Below are positions 24,137-32,581 of a stretch of 64,000 nucleotides of DNA, one piece after another (positions within the stretch are counted from its first letter, which is position 1; every line of letters starts with the position of its first letter). The stretch spans positions 22,606 to 86,605 of the forward strand of contig NZ_CCDG010000052.1 in NCBI RefSeq assembly GCF_000723885.1. Direction: 5' to 3'. The notes beneath the pieces are model-generated. The model saw only the letters and a list, made by a program, of their open reading frames with translations, made no database searches and was not told the DNA's origin. The translations under genes and the position numbers were made by a program. The stretch is from Paenibacillus camerounensis. Lineage in GTDB: Bacteria > Bacillota > Bacilli > Paenibacillales > Paenibacillaceae.

Positions 24137-24731
24137 GGAAAAATCCCTCCTGAGTTTATGAGAATTTGTATAGATAAAGAATTTTGGCGGTCTTGACGTC
24201 AAAACCCCTTATTTCCAATGTGCCCTATAGGGTATGTAACCAATAAGATACTATTATTAAACCGTATCTGGAACAAGAATGCAACATTAAACAAACATTT
24301 ATGTTTAGAAAGTGTGAGGCCCGATTAACTTACCGGCTATGTTAAGGCTATGTTAAAAGTTTAGAATCTCCCGGAAAAGAATGTTTATGCGCTTAGAATT
24401 ACCTTAAACATGCAAATGTGTAAAGTTGTTCAATGAAAGCGTTTGATATAAAGCGCTTTCCAAAGAAAAATGGTGATATCGCCAGAAAAGTGTGCTTTAA
24501 TAGAGTTAAAAGCAGGTATTCCTCGGTTTTTGAACATTGAAGATGCTATCAGCCGTTTACATACGGTTAATACTTCTTTGACCACGAGAAAAGCTTCCAA
24601 TGTCAAGATGGATTCGGCGACTTCTTCGAGATAGCATCCATTCGTTTTTCCATGCTTTTTTTCTTTGTCTACTGTTGCGGGAACTCCTTCTTTTTGTAAA
24701 ATCCAAGCCATAGAAAAGGGAGATTTAAAGA
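24137..24731. other. 595-bp gap without a convincing gene
   Basis: This AT-rich stretch between sodA (minus) and an acetyltransferase (plus) holds overlapping cre-like sites at 24434-24459. Two short open frames are present, 24430-24711 on the minus strand (93 codons) and 24470-24634 on the plus strand (54 codons), but neither has a ribosome site or recognisable domain. The sodA promoter should lie just above 24136. Confidence 0.5.
24434..24459. promoter_or_regulatory. Tandem cre-like (CcpA) sites
   Basis: TGAAAGCGTTTGAT (24434-24447) matches 13 of 14 positions of the catabolite-responsive element consensus TGWAARCGYTWNCW. Directly after it, AAAGCGCTTT (24450-24459) is a palindrome with the same core. 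The nearest start codons are about 290-300 bp away on either side, so the target is unclear. Confidence 0.45.
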
Positions 24732-25151
24732 ATGCACGTTCGTTCCTTTCAATTAAGCGACGTTACCCCTGTGACTGAATTGCTGCAGAACGCATTATCG
24801 GAAGAATGTTTTGAGAGCACGATGGAGCCTTTCTCCAGGCAGCTTTCCTGGGATTCCGATCTCATTGTAGTTGCTGAAGAAGATGGTGAGATTGTCGGTG
24901 CACTGATCGGTACGATTGAAAAGAATCACGGCTGTTATTTCCGTATTGCCATTCATCCTGAATACCGCCGCAGAGGAATCGGCAGAAGTCTGGTATCGGC
25001 GATGGAGAACAGATTCCAGGCCCGTAAGGTTAGCGGCATCTTTGTGGCCGTTGATGAGCATAACTCGTTTGCTTTGCCGCTGTATGAAGCGATGGGCTAT
25101 AACGAGAATCAGATTTTCAAATCCGTACGTAAGCTTAGCATTGTCGGTTAA
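24732..25151 (+). CDS. GNAT-family N-acetyltransferase
   Basis: 139 residues, with AAGGGAG upstream of the ATG. The fold is complete: the N-terminal MHVRSFQLSDVTPVTELLQ, the beta strand EDGEIVGALIGTI, the acetyl-CoA loop in IAIHPEYRRRGIGRSLVSAME, and VDEHNSFALPLYEAMGY near the end. The Arg-Arg-Arg-Gly-Ile-Gly loop is the standard pyrophosphate-binding motif. The substrate cannot be inferred. The gene stands alone with a terminator downstream. Confidence 0.9.
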   Translation: MHVRSFQLSDVTPVTELLQNALSEECFESTMEPFSRQLSWDSDLIVVAEEDGEIVGALIGTIEKNHGCYFRIAIHPEYRRRGIGRSLVSAMENRFQARKVSGIFVAVDEHNSFALPLYEAMGYNENQIFKSVRKLSIVG

Positions 25152-25236
25152 GGATTATTTCTTCCGATATACGTAAGCGGAAACATTTACTAGAATAGAG
25201 AACTATGACGATTTGCATAGTCTGTTTCATTATACT

Positions 25237-25286
25237 AAAGCATATCTCCCCCGTTGTCGTTGCAAATGGCCGGGAGATATGCTTTT
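25237..25286 (+). terminator. Terminator after the GNAT gene
   Basis: AAAGCATATCTCCC (25237-25250) pairs with GGGAGATATGC (25272-25282), followed by TTTTCT. An A-tract opposite would allow function on both strands. Confidence 0.75.
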
Positions 25287-25351
25287 CTATTGTTATGGGC
25301 CAAAGCACAAGCGGCGTCGCCTGAATAATTATCAGAGCAAGAAGGTGGCAT

Positions 25352-25969
25352 ATGAACGGTGTACCGGAAAAGGCATTCATGCGCAGCCGCAAACAAAGAT
25401 ACCGCTCGGTTACCCATAACGGCTCCAGAAGAGGGCCGGCACATCAATGGGCGCGGGAATTGCGGGACTGGATGCTCACTGCTGCAATTGTATTTGTAAT
25501 CATGTCGCTGCTTAATCTGTTTGTGTTCAATGTCTCAACCGTAATCGGACAGTCTATGCAGCCTACGCTGTATGAGGGTGAGAAGCTGATTATCAACAAA
25601 ATAACCTTAAGCTTTGCTGACCCGGGGCGGGGGGATGTTGTTGTGCTGCATGATCCGAGTCTGGGACCGGACCGCAAGGAATATCTGGTTAAACGCGTAA
25701 TCGGCGTACCGGGTGATGTAATAGAAGTGAAAGAGCATCAGCTTTATGTCAACGGCGTACTGGCTGATGAGCCTTATGTAGATACAGCTGTGCAGGATTC
25801 GGATTTTGAGGCATTGACGGTTGAAGCCGGAACCTACTTTGTGATGGGAGATAACCGCCATGCCGGCGCGAGCAAGGACAGCCGTTATTTCGGGGCTGTG
25901 CCGCAGTCCTTCATCGTCGGAAAGGCCATGTATATCTGGTGGCCTCTGTCCAAACTTAATGCTCTGTAA
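25352..25969 (+). CDS. lepB: Type I signal peptidase
   Basis: 205 residues. A positively charged N-terminus of about 40 residues is followed by one membrane helix (about 41-60). The catalytic domain has Ser68 in GQSMQPTLYEGE, Lys114 in EYLVKRVIGVPGD, and the later box MGDNRHAGASKDSRYFG. This is the Ser/Lys dyad of prokaryotic-type (P-type) signal peptidases such as B. subtilis SipS/SipT. It cleaves signal peptides of exported proteins on the outer face of the membrane. The N-terminal tail is longer than in SipS. It is likely one of several signal peptidases in the genome. Confidence 0.95.
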   Translation: MNGVPEKAFMRSRKQRYRSVTHNGSRRGPAHQWARELRDWMLTAAIVFVIMSLLNLFVFNVSTVIGQSMQPTLYEGEKLIINKITLSFADPGRGDVVVLHDPSLGPDRKEYLVKRVIGVPGDVIEVKEHQLYVNGVLADEPYVDTAVQDSDFEALTVEAGTYFVMGDNRHAGASKDSRYFGAVPQSFIVGKAMYIWWPLSKLNAL

Positions 25970-26037
25970 GCGGCGGATCCGGTAAGAATGAAGTTTTATA
26001 TATGTGAGCAAATAAAGAGCAGAAGGAGAAGGCGGAA

Positions 26038-27231
26038 ATGAATATCAAGGCCCAATCTGCGTATGCCCCGCCGGCTTCCAGGTGGGAGCAGCTGAAGGCT
26101 GACATTAAAGAGGCTGCCCCGCAGCTAGGTATTGATGATGTCGGGTTCACTACGGCTGAGCCCTTTTTATATTTGAAGAACATTCTTCAGGATCACCGGG
26201 ATAAAGGCTATGAGTCCGGCTTTGAGGAGCAGGATCTGGATAAGCGTACGGTACCGGCGCTGAAGAACGGTACGGCTATGTCCATTATTGCCATATCTGT
26301 AGCGTATCCCTCCAAAATGGTGAATCCGCCAAAATCGGAGCCGGGGGAGCGCAGGGGCATTCTTGCCCGGGCCTCCTGGGGACGTGACTATCATCTGGTC
26401 CTCCGTGAAGCGCTGGCTAAGCTTGAAGCCTTTATTCTTGAACGCGTACCGGACGCGTTGCTTGAGAGTATGGTCGATACCGGTGTTCTGGTAGACCGTG
26501 CGGTGGCGGAGCGGGCCGGCATCGGCTTCAGCGGCAAAAACTGTGCGATCATCTCACCGGAATGGGGGTCATGGATCTACCTCGGAGAGATGGTGACGAA
26601 TATTCCGTTTCCTCCCGATAAGCCGGTTGAGGACGGCTGCGGAGACTGCACGAAGTGTATTGATGCCTGTCCTACAGGAGCACTCGTCGGTCCGGGCCAG
26701 CTGAATGCGCAGGCCTGTATTTCTTTCCTTACACAGACCAAGGGCTTCCTGAGTGAGGAATATATGACGAAGATCGGGAACCGGCTGTACGGCTGCGATA
26801 CCTGCCAGATTGTCTGCCCTAAGAACCGGGGCAAGAACTGGAACCACCGGCCGGAGCTGCAGCCTGATCCGGAGGTGGTCAAGCCGCTGCTGCTGCCGAT
26901 TCTTGACTTAAGCAACCGTGAGTTCAAGGAGAGATTCGGCATGAGCTCGGCGGCCTGGCGCGGCAAGAAGCCGATTCAGCGTAATGCGGTTATTGCGCTG
27001 GGCAATTTCAAGGAGGCCGCTGCAGTACCGAAGCTGACGGAGATCGTCCTTAAGGAGACCCGTCCGGAGATGCGCGGTACGGCAGCCTGGGCCCTGGGCA
27101 AAATCGGCGGCGCTGAGGCGCTGGCGGCTGTAGAGCAGGCACTTCAGCGTGAAGAAGATGGCGTGGTGCGGGAAATGCTGGACCGGGCACACAGCAGACT
27201 GCTGAAGCAGGGGGATGCAGGCAATGAATAA
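26038..27231 (+). CDS. queG: Epoxyqueuosine reductase
   Basis: 397 residues. The N-terminal half has the cobalamin-binding region (VDTGVLVDRAVAERAGIGFSG with the catalytic Asp). Two [4Fe-4S] motifs follow: CGDCTKCIDACPTGAL and CDTCQIVCPKN. The C-terminal about 70 residues contain HEAT-like repeats (NAVIALGNFKEAAAVPKLTEI and RGTAAWALGKIGGAEAL). QueG uses cobalamin to reduce epoxyqueuosine in tRNA position 34 to queuosine. The stop overlaps the following ogt gene, so the two are translationally linked. Confidence 0.95.
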   Translation: MNIKAQSAYAPPASRWEQLKADIKEAAPQLGIDDVGFTTAEPFLYLKNILQDHRDKGYESGFEEQDLDKRTVPALKNGTAMSIIAISVAYPSKMVNPPKSEPGERRGILARASWGRDYHLVLREALAKLEAFILERVPDALLESMVDTGVLVDRAVAERAGIGFSGKNCAIISPEWGSWIYLGEMVTNIPFPPDKPVEDGCGDCTKCIDACPTGALVGPGQLNAQACISFLTQTKGFLSEEYMTKIGNRLYGCDTCQIVCPKNRGKNWNHRPELQPDPEVVKPLLLPILDLSNREFKERFGMSSAAWRGKKPIQRNAVIALGNFKEAAAVPKLTEIVLKETRPEMRGTAAWALGKIGGAEALAAVEQALQREEDGVVREMLDRAHSRLLKQGDAGNE

Positions 27232-27787
27232 GCATGGTGCAGAAGCAGAAGCGGTATACTACAGCGCGATGGAATCGCTGATCGGCCCATTGACTCTGTG
27301 TGCAACAGAACAGGGGTTGTGCCTGATTGAATTCGGCCCGTTTGAAGAGACGCGCGGGCAAGCGGAGAAATGGCTCGCTGCACAGCTTGGCCGCGTGGAG
27401 CTGCTGCCGGGGGATGAGCAGCTTGCCGGGGTGAGACTTCAGCTTGCGGAGTATTTTGAAGGGCGCCGCCGGGACTTCGACCTGCCGCTTGATATGCGCG
27501 GAACCCCGTTCCAGCTGCAGGTATGGGCAGCGCTGCGCAACATCCCTTACGGCGCCTCTGCTTCCTACAAGGAAATCGCGCAGGCAGTAGGGAATGTAAA
27601 GGCAGTCCGGGCAGTCGGCGGTGCGAACAACCGCAATCCGGTTCCTGTGATTGTTCCCTGCCACCGTGTCATTGGTGCAGCCGGTGCGCTTGTGGGCTAT
27701 GCCGGAGGACTGGGGATCAAGAGCCGTCTGCTGGAGCTGGAGGCAGGGGAATCAGCCCGGGATGGAGCCGGAATTTATCTCTTTTAA
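27224..27787 (+). CDS. ogt: Methylated-DNA-[protein]-cysteine S-methyltransferase
   Basis: 187 residues from ATG 27224, nine bases after GGGGG; an in-frame ATG at 27215 is possible but touches that site. The active-site segment is VIVPCHRVIGAAGALVGYAG, with the methyl-accepting Cys in PCHRV, preceded by the helix-turn-helix ASYKEIAQAVGNVKAVRAVG and the arginine finger region. It removes alkyl groups from O6-alkylguanine in DNA by irreversible transfer to the cysteine. There is no N-terminal Ada domain, so this is the Ogt class. The start lies inside the 3' end of queG. Confidence 0.95.
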   Translation: MNKHGAEAEAVYYSAMESLIGPLTLCATEQGLCLIEFGPFEETRGQAEKWLAAQLGRVELLPGDEQLAGVRLQLAEYFEGRRRDFDLPLDMRGTPFQLQVWAALRNIPYGASASYKEIAQAVGNVKAVRAVGGANNRNPVPVIVPCHRVIGAAGALVGYAGGLGIKSRLLELEAGESARDGAGIYLF

Positions 27788-27804
27788 TTTAAGGGATTTA
27801 CCAA

Positions 27805-27833
27805 TTGCTGTGCAGATGTTGAAATGCTATGAT
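27805..27833 (+). promoter_or_regulatory. Sigma-A promoter of the yneF-like gene
   Basis: TTGCTG (27805-27810), a 17-bp spacer and TATGAT (27828-27833), 57 bp upstream of the ATG. Confidence 0.65.
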
Positions 27834-27889
27834 AGAATCGCGTGCCCTTGGCGGGCATGCAGACAATTGAGCACAAAGGTGGACTTAAG

Positions 27890-28147
27890 ATGGATATTGC
27901 ATTACCTATTATTACGCTTGTCGTAGGTCTGATTGGCGGATTTGCTATTGGTGTATTCTATCTGCGCAGACAAATGTCAACGATGCAGAATGATCCTGAA
28001 ATGCTTCAGAAAGTGGCTAAGCAAATGGGCTACAACCTTAACGGCAAACAAATGCAGCGTGCCCAGCAGATGCTGAAGAATAACGGCGGACAGCCGGGAC
28101 GGCCTGCTCCAGCAGCCAGACAGAAACCGGGCCGCAAAGGCAGATAA
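27890..28147 (+). CDS. yneF: UPF0154 small membrane protein, YneF-like
   Basis: 85 residues from ATG 27890, with AAAGGTGG upstream; the open frame 5' of it lacks a ribosome site. One N-terminal membrane helix (IALPIITLVVGLIGGFAIGVFYLRRQ is at about 3-27) is followed by the family-defining NDPEMLQKVAKQMGYNLNGKQ and a Pro/Lys/Arg-rich tail that is longer than in B. subtilis YneF (72 residues). The family is conserved across Firmicutes; no biochemical function is established to my knowledge. Confidence 0.88.
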   Translation: MDIALPIITLVVGLIGGFAIGVFYLRRQMSTMQNDPEMLQKVAKQMGYNLNGKQMQRAQQMLKNNGGQPGRPAPAARQKPGRKGR

Positions 28148-28199
28148 TAGGTTCTCGTTATAAATAATTATAGATACGGGGACGAAAGGGGGAGGCTTC

Positions 28200-28793
28200 A
28201 TGGGGGGCATCAAGGAATATGTGAACGGTAAGGTATCTGTGAACCGTGAGCAGATTGAGTACCACGTTGCGAAAATATTGGAGTTAATCGGTGAAGACAC
28301 CGGCCGTGAAGGGCTGCTGGAAACGCCGGCCCGCGTCACGCGGATGTACGAGGAGATCTTTGGCGGTTATTCAATAGATCCCCGCGAGGCGCTCGGCGTT
28401 ACATTTGATGAGTCTCATGAAGAGCTGGTTATTGTAAAAGATATCGTCTATTACAGCCAGTGTGAGCATCACATGGCCCCTTTCTTCGGCAAGGTGCATA
28501 TCGGCTACGTGCCGAGCGGGCGGATTGCCGGGCTTAGCAAGCTTGCCAGACTGGTGGAGGCAGTGAGCCGGCGCCTGCAGGTACAGGAGCGTATCACAGC
28601 ACAAATTGCTGATATTATGGCAGAGGTGCTGAGTCCGCACGGCGTGATGGTTGTGGTAGAGGGAGAGCATCTGTGCATGTGCGCCCGCGGGGTGAAGAAG
28701 CCCGGCAGCAAGACGGTGACCATGGCGACCAGAGGCAGCTTCCGTGAAGATGCTGCGGCCCGCGCAGAATTCCTGGCCTTAATCAAAGAATAG
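28200..28793 (+). CDS. folE: GTP cyclohydrolase I
   Basis: 197 residues. The zinc ligands lie in YYSQCEHHMAPFFGKVHIGY (Cys, His) and LCMCARGVKKPGS (second Cys). GREGLLETPARVTRMYEEI, SGRIAGLSKLARLVEAVSRR and QERITAQIADIM are conserved. It forms 7,8-dihydroneopterin triphosphate from GTP, the first step of tetrahydrofolate synthesis. In B. subtilis (MtrA) the gene is paired with mtrB; no mtrB-like gene follows here, and a terminator closes the transcript. AAAGGGGGAGG precedes the ATG. Confidence 0.97.
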   Translation: MGGIKEYVNGKVSVNREQIEYHVAKILELIGEDTGREGLLETPARVTRMYEEIFGGYSIDPREALGVTFDESHEELVIVKDIVYYSQCEHHMAPFFGKVHIGYVPSGRIAGLSKLARLVEAVSRRLQVQERITAQIADIMAEVLSPHGVMVVVEGEHLCMCARGVKKPGSKTVTMATRGSFREDAAARAEFLALIKE

Positions 28794-28828
28794 AACGGAG
28801 CAGGCTGTAAGCCTCTCCGAATATATGC

Positions 28829-28868
28829 AAATCCCGTCCAGCCCTCCGGTGATGGACGGGATTTTTTT
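28829..28868 (+). terminator. Terminator after folE
   Basis: AAATCCCGTCC (28829-28839) pairs with GGACGGGATTT (28854-28864), followed by TTTT. It sits before a convergent gene. Confidence 0.88.
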
Positions 28869-28910
28869 AGTTCTGACGTGCGGCAGGAGCGGCCTGCTGG
28901 GCTTTCCTGC

Positions 28911-30095
28911 TTAAAAAGGCTGCCACATCAGCTTGCGTGCGGCGGCGTAACGCTCGGAGACATACGGCCAGTTGACCACCTTCCACCAGTCTTTAATGTA
29001 ATCGGCCCGGTTATTCTGGTGTTTAAGGTAATAGGCGTGCTCCCAGACGTCCAGCACCAGCAGCGGGACGACGTCCCACTGTGACAGATTCTGATGCTTC
29101 TCGGCAGTCAGGATCTCCAGCCTGCGGCTGCGCGGGCTCCAGACCAGGAGGGCCCAGCCGCCGCCTTCAACCCTGTTGGCCGCCTCAGTGAACTGGTTCT
29201 TGAAGGCGTCGTAGCTGCCGAAGCTGCGTTCGATGGCATCCAGCAGGGCCCCTGTCGGGCGTCCCCCGCCCTGCGGAGACATGACATTCCAGAAGATCGT
29301 ATGCAGGTAATGGCCTGCCCCGTTAAAGGCAAGCTCCCGCTCCCAGTGCTTAACCAGATCGAAATCACCGCTCTTGCGGGCCTCAGCCAGCTTGAGCTCC
29401 GCCTTGTTCAGCCCGTCTACATAGCTCTGGTGGTGTTTGTCATGGTGAATGACCATTGTCTTCTCGTCAATGTAAGGCTCCAGCGCATTATAGGGATAGG
29501 GAAGGGGCGGAAGGGTATGGCCGCCGATTGGGACCGAGCCCGGCTCACGCAGCTCCGGCAAGGAGGCTCCGAGGGCCTCCAGTCCGGGAACCTCCCGGGC
29601 CTCAGGCCAGAATACCGGCTCTTGCTGCCCGGGCTGGTCTATAGCCGCTTCCCGCATCATTCCAGTGATTTGTCCCGGAGCGCTCAGCGTTCCCAGTACA
29701 GCAAGGTAATACTCCGATTCGCGGATAATATGCAGAATCACTACGCCGGCCAAAGGCTGGCCCTTGACGGCCGGGCTGGTCTCCCGCAGAGCGTACAGCT
29801 GGCGGATGAGTTCACGGGACTGTCCGCATGCGGTATGAACAAGCTGTCCGGTATCGTCAGCAAGCCCGGCGTGTCCGCCCGGGACAGGAACGAGTGAGAC
29901 TTCGAGCAGTCTCCGCGCACTCTGCTCTGCGGCGACCAAAACAACAGCCCATTCTTCCAGCAGTTTAAGATAGGGCTCCTCCAGAGCGGGAACAATTCCT
30001 TTGATAACCCCGGTATGCTCCTTCTCCTGGGTTTTCCAGACAATAATCTCCTCAAGAATACGCACAGGCAGCAGCGGCCCGTATATATACAGCAT
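28911..30095 (-). CDS. Fused protein: DUF2935-like helical domain plus Mn/Fe superoxide dismutase
   Basis: 394 residues, nearly twice the size of a normal SOD. Residues about 190-394 are a complete SOD: MVIHHDKHHQSYVDGLN, GHYLHTIFWNVMSPQGGG and LVLDVWEHAYYLKHQNNR keep all four metal ligands. The first about 150 residues are helical, with ILEEIIVWKTQEKEHTGVIKG, repeated Glu/His pairs and LHIIRESEYYLAVLG. This resembles DUF2935-type four-helix domains, in which Glu and His could bind a metal; the assignment is moderate. A Pro/Gly-rich linker joins the two. GGAGGT nine bases before the ATG supports the long start, so the fusion is real. It is comparable in layout to the extended SodF proteins of Bacilli. 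Confidence 0.85.
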   Translation of the reverse strand: MLYIYGPLLPVRILEEIIVWKTQEKEHTGVIKGIVPALEEPYLKLLEEWAVVLVAAEQSARRLLEVSLVPVPGGHAGLADDTGQLVHTACGQSRELIRQLYALRETSPAVKGQPLAGVVILHIIRESEYYLAVLGTLSAPGQITGMMREAAIDQPGQQEPVFWPEAREVPGLEALGASLPELREPGSVPIGGHTLPPLPYPYNALEPYIDEKTMVIHHDKHHQSYVDGLNKAELKLAEARKSGDFDLVKHWERELAFNGAGHYLHTIFWNVMSPQGGGRPTGALLDAIERSFGSYDAFKNQFTEAANRVEGGGWALLVWSPRSRRLEILTAEKHQNLSQWDVVPLLVLDVWEHAYYLKHQNNRADYIKDWWKVVNWPYVSERYAAARKLMWQPF

Positions 30096-30243
30096 GGCTG
30101 GAAGACCTCCTGTCTTTAGCTCAATAACGGTTCATTATATGAACCGTGAAATGAGAATATGAGAAGGATTCCAAGATCAGGCGAGGATTCTTTGTCAGCA
30201 CCGCAGGGTGCTCTTTCCGGAAAAATAGGCAGCCTGACGACCC

Positions 30244-30288
30244 AAAAAGCGTGCAGGCCGGTATAATAACGGCGCTGCACGCTTTCTT
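30244..30288 (-). terminator. Terminator of the membrane hydrolase gene
   Basis: AAAAAGCGTGCAGGCCG and CGGCGCTGCACGCTTT form an interrupted stem. On the minus strand it ends in CTTTTTGGG. Confidence 0.8.
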
Positions 30289-30301
30289 AAGTGCTGGTTG
30301 T

Positions 30302-31342
30302 TTATTTGCTTGCAGCCCTGATTCCGCTGCCCTCCTGCAACTCTGCCAGCTGCACATTCCCGAGGAAAGCGGAGACACGGCGCAGATATTCACGGGGATG
30401 CTCGCGGAACAGCAGCTCATGATGGCTGTCCTCTATAATCCATGAATCGGAATAGGGATTGCTCTGATTGGCTGCCAGCTCCTCGGCAATCGGATAGGGC
30501 GCCTTATCATCCTTCGTGCCGTGCATGAACAGGATCGGGAACGGATAATCCTCCTTTTTGACTTGGCTGTAAGGAATCTGATTCAGTCCCGTACCGTTCA
30601 GCACCGGGAACAGCAGCTCCATGATTTCCAGGGAGGGCTGGCGGGGCAGGTCAATATTCTGCTTGATATTATGATAAAGCGTATCCGGCTCCAGCAGGAA
30701 CGTGCTGTCCAGAATCATGGCATCGACGTCTTCTGTGACAAGCCCGGCCTGAAGCGCAGTGCCTGCGCCCATGGAGAAGCCCCAGACTACAATCTCACGG
30801 GCACCCCGTTCTTTGGCGAAATTAATCGCACCGAGCAGCTGCTGGGACTCTTTTTTGCCGCCGGTAGCTATATCCTTGTTAACCTGGGCGGCAAAGCCGT
30901 AATCGAACATGACGACATTAAAGTTCAGGCTGTGCGCGTAATGGACCAGATCATACATGGGAACCCAGGTTTCCTCGCGGTTCGCGCCGTAGCCATGGCT
31001 GAACACGATTGTCTTGGTGGAGCCTTCAGACGGAATGTACCAGCCCTGCATCGTGCGGCTGCCGTCGAGCGCCGGGAAGTTCACATCCTCATATTCCAGC
31101 CCCTTGGCAATCATGGGTGTGGAATAGAGCGGGGCTACTGTCGGGTTAGACAGCACCCAGGCGATATAGGCATGAAGTGCAATAAAACAGAAGACAAAAA
31201 AGAAAAAGACCGATAACAGCAGTGCTACAACAATATGCTTGAAACGGATCATCCGCAGAGAAATCTGATGTGCTGCATCCGGCTTTTGCTTATCAGGCTT
31301 GTGTGAGACCGGCGGGCCGGTACGGAGAGTTGCCAGATCCAT
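30302..31342 (-). CDS. Membrane-anchored alpha/beta hydrolase
   Basis: 346 residues from the ATG at 31342, five bases after AGGAGTGG; an in-frame GTG nine bases earlier overlaps that site. A basic N-terminus is followed by a membrane helix (about 37-60, VVALLLSVFFFFVFCFIALH), which places the catalytic domain outside or at the membrane. The domain has the oxyanion segment VFSHGYGANREE, the nucleophile in VVWGFSMGAGTALQ, the acid in LFMHGTKDDKAPYP and a His in IIEDSHHELLFREHP. It resembles B. subtilis YqkD/YitV-type hydrolases. The substrate is unknown. Confidence 0.87.
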   Translation of the reverse strand: MDLATLRTGPPVSHKPDKQKPDAAHQISLRMIRFKHIVVALLLSVFFFFVFCFIALHAYIAWVLSNPTVAPLYSTPMIAKGLEYEDVNFPALDGSRTMQGWYIPSEGSTKTIVFSHGYGANREETWVPMYDLVHYAHSLNFNVVMFDYGFAAQVNKDIATGGKKESQQLLGAINFAKERGAREIVVWGFSMGAGTALQAGLVTEDVDAMILDSTFLLEPDTLYHNIKQNIDLPRQPSLEIMELLFPVLNGTGLNQIPYSQVKKEDYPFPILFMHGTKDDKAPYPIAEELAANQSNPYSDSWIIEDSHHELLFREHPREYLRRVSAFLGNVQLAELQEGSGIRAASK

Positions 31343-31533
31343 AATGTCCACTCCTAAAATAATAATTCATATATTTAATCGTAGGTTCCAGGCCATGCAA
31401 AGTCAATGAATTCGCCGCTTTTGTAATGTAAATGTAAACTGCGACCCAGGCTTTTCCGGTAGCTTTATTATGCTGGACTTTCTCCGGACTTTTGCTCTAA
31501 GATAGAGTTGACTATGTAGAATAATGTAACCGG

Positions 31534-31550
31534 GTTTCATTTAATGAAAC
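31534..31550 (+). promoter_or_regulatory. 17-bp palindrome upstream of the IclR gene, same type as before acnA
   Basis: GTTTCATTTAATGAAAC has perfect 8-bp arms around one central base and ends three bases before the AAGGGGAG ribosome site of the IclR gene. A near-identical palindrome lies just before the aconitase gene (37207-37223). It is a probable autoregulatory operator. The region before it has TTGACT at 31508, but I cannot place a convincing -10. Confidence 0.6.
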
Positions 31551-31568
31551 AGGTAAGGGGAGAATAAT

Positions 31569-32312
31569 GTGGAGGACCGGAAGCTGACTGTTCGCGCTGT
31601 AGAAAGGGCGCTGGATATATTACTGTGCTTTACCCAGGAGAGCGATTTGAGCCTTACAGAGATTGCTGGGAAAATCAGTCTGCACAAAAGCACAGTGCAC
31701 CGCCTGCTGACGACGCTTGAGGAAAAAGGATTTCTGCTTCGCAATGAAGGGACGGATAAATACCGGCTTGGCATCCGGATCTGGGAGCTGTCCACCCACC
31801 TGCCGACCCTTGATGAGCCCGCGGTGCTGCTGCTTCCGGCAATGGAACGGCTGCGTGACCGGCTTGGAGAGACCGTCAGCCTGTACCTGCGTGATGATCT
31901 GGAGCGTGTACGGATTCAGGCCGTCCAGAGTCATCAGGCTATCCGGCGTGTAGCGCAGATCGGAGCCCGTCTGCCGCTGTCTGTAGGTGCTTCCAGCAAG
32001 GTGCTGGCTGCCTATGCGCCATCTGAGATTCAGGTGCGGCTGCTGGCTGATCCCTCCTGGCCGGAGAGCGTCGACCGCAGCCTTTATCTGGAGCAGCTGA
32101 GAGAGATTACACGCCGCGGATACGCGACCAGCTTCGAGGAGCGCGAGCCGGGAGCAGCTGCGGTAGCTGTTCCGATTGTCGGGCGCACCGGCAAGGTTGC
32201 AGCGGCGCTGTCCCTTTCAGGCCCCGTCAGCAGGCTGTCACAGGAGACGCTGCAGCAGTATGCTGTCATTCTTGCAGAAAATGCCGCTGAGATGGGTCTT
32301 ATGATTGGATAA
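31569..32312 (+). CDS. IclR-family transcriptional regulator
   Basis: 247 residues from GTG 31569, with AAGGGGAG upstream. The N-terminal winged helix has LTVRAVERALDILLCF and the recognition helix in LTEIAGKISLHKSTVHRLL, followed by LEEKGFLLRN. The C-terminal effector domain has the typical RIQAVQSHQAIRRVAQIG and LSVGASSKVLAAYAP, then YATSFEEREPGAAAVAVPI. IclR regulators commonly sense small organic acids or sugar-acid intermediates and bind palindromes resembling TGAAAC-type boxes. The shared operator suggests autoregulation and control of aconitase 5.6 kb away. The ligand is unknown. Confidence 0.93.
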   Translation: MEDRKLTVRAVERALDILLCFTQESDLSLTEIAGKISLHKSTVHRLLTTLEEKGFLLRNEGTDKYRLGIRIWELSTHLPTLDEPAVLLLPAMERLRDRLGETVSLYLRDDLERVRIQAVQSHQAIRRVAQIGARLPLSVGASSKVLAAYAPSEIQVRLLADPSWPESVDRSLYLEQLREITRRGYATSFEEREPGAAAVAVPIVGRTGKVAAALSLSGPVSRLSQETLQQYAVILAENAAEMGLMIG

Positions 32313-32379
32313 CTGTTAATTATTTTTCAGGGCCGGAATTTCCGTTATGGAAGCGTTTAATTAGGGTATATAAAAAGTA

Positions 32380-32457
32380 AACGTCAGACAAAACCGGAGT
32401 GATATGCCAATTAGGAATAATATCTATCCGATTTAGCACTGGCGTTCTTTTTTTTAT
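32380..32457 (+). terminator. Possible terminator after the IclR gene
   Basis: AACGTCAG (about 32379-32386) can pair with CTGGCGTT, and AAACCGGA with TCCGATTT with one mismatch, followed by CTTTTTTTTTA. The loop is long, so confidence is moderate. A cre-like TGGAAGCGTTTAAT (32348-32361, 12 of 14) lies just before it. Confidence 0.45.
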
Positions 32458-32470
32458 ACTTGATGAAAAA

Positions 32471-32499
32471 TTGTATCTGCGCCCAAAATGAACTATGAT
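32471..32499 (+). promoter_or_regulatory. Sigma-A promoter of the LuxR/GAF regulator
   Basis: TTGTAT (32471-32476), a 17-bp spacer and TATGAT (32494-32499), about 80 bp before the ATG. Confidence 0.6.
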
Positions 32500-32581
32500 A
32501 AAAAGCTATATATAGGAAAGCAGGAAATGGCGATTTGCGCATGTATATGTTCTTTGCTAATTCCGGGCATGGGGTGATTCT

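Noticed and set aside
24430..24711. 93-codon minus-strand open frame between sodA and the GNAT gene
   Set aside because: There is no ribosome site and no recognisable domain, and the gap looks degenerate. It is reported only as part of the gap.
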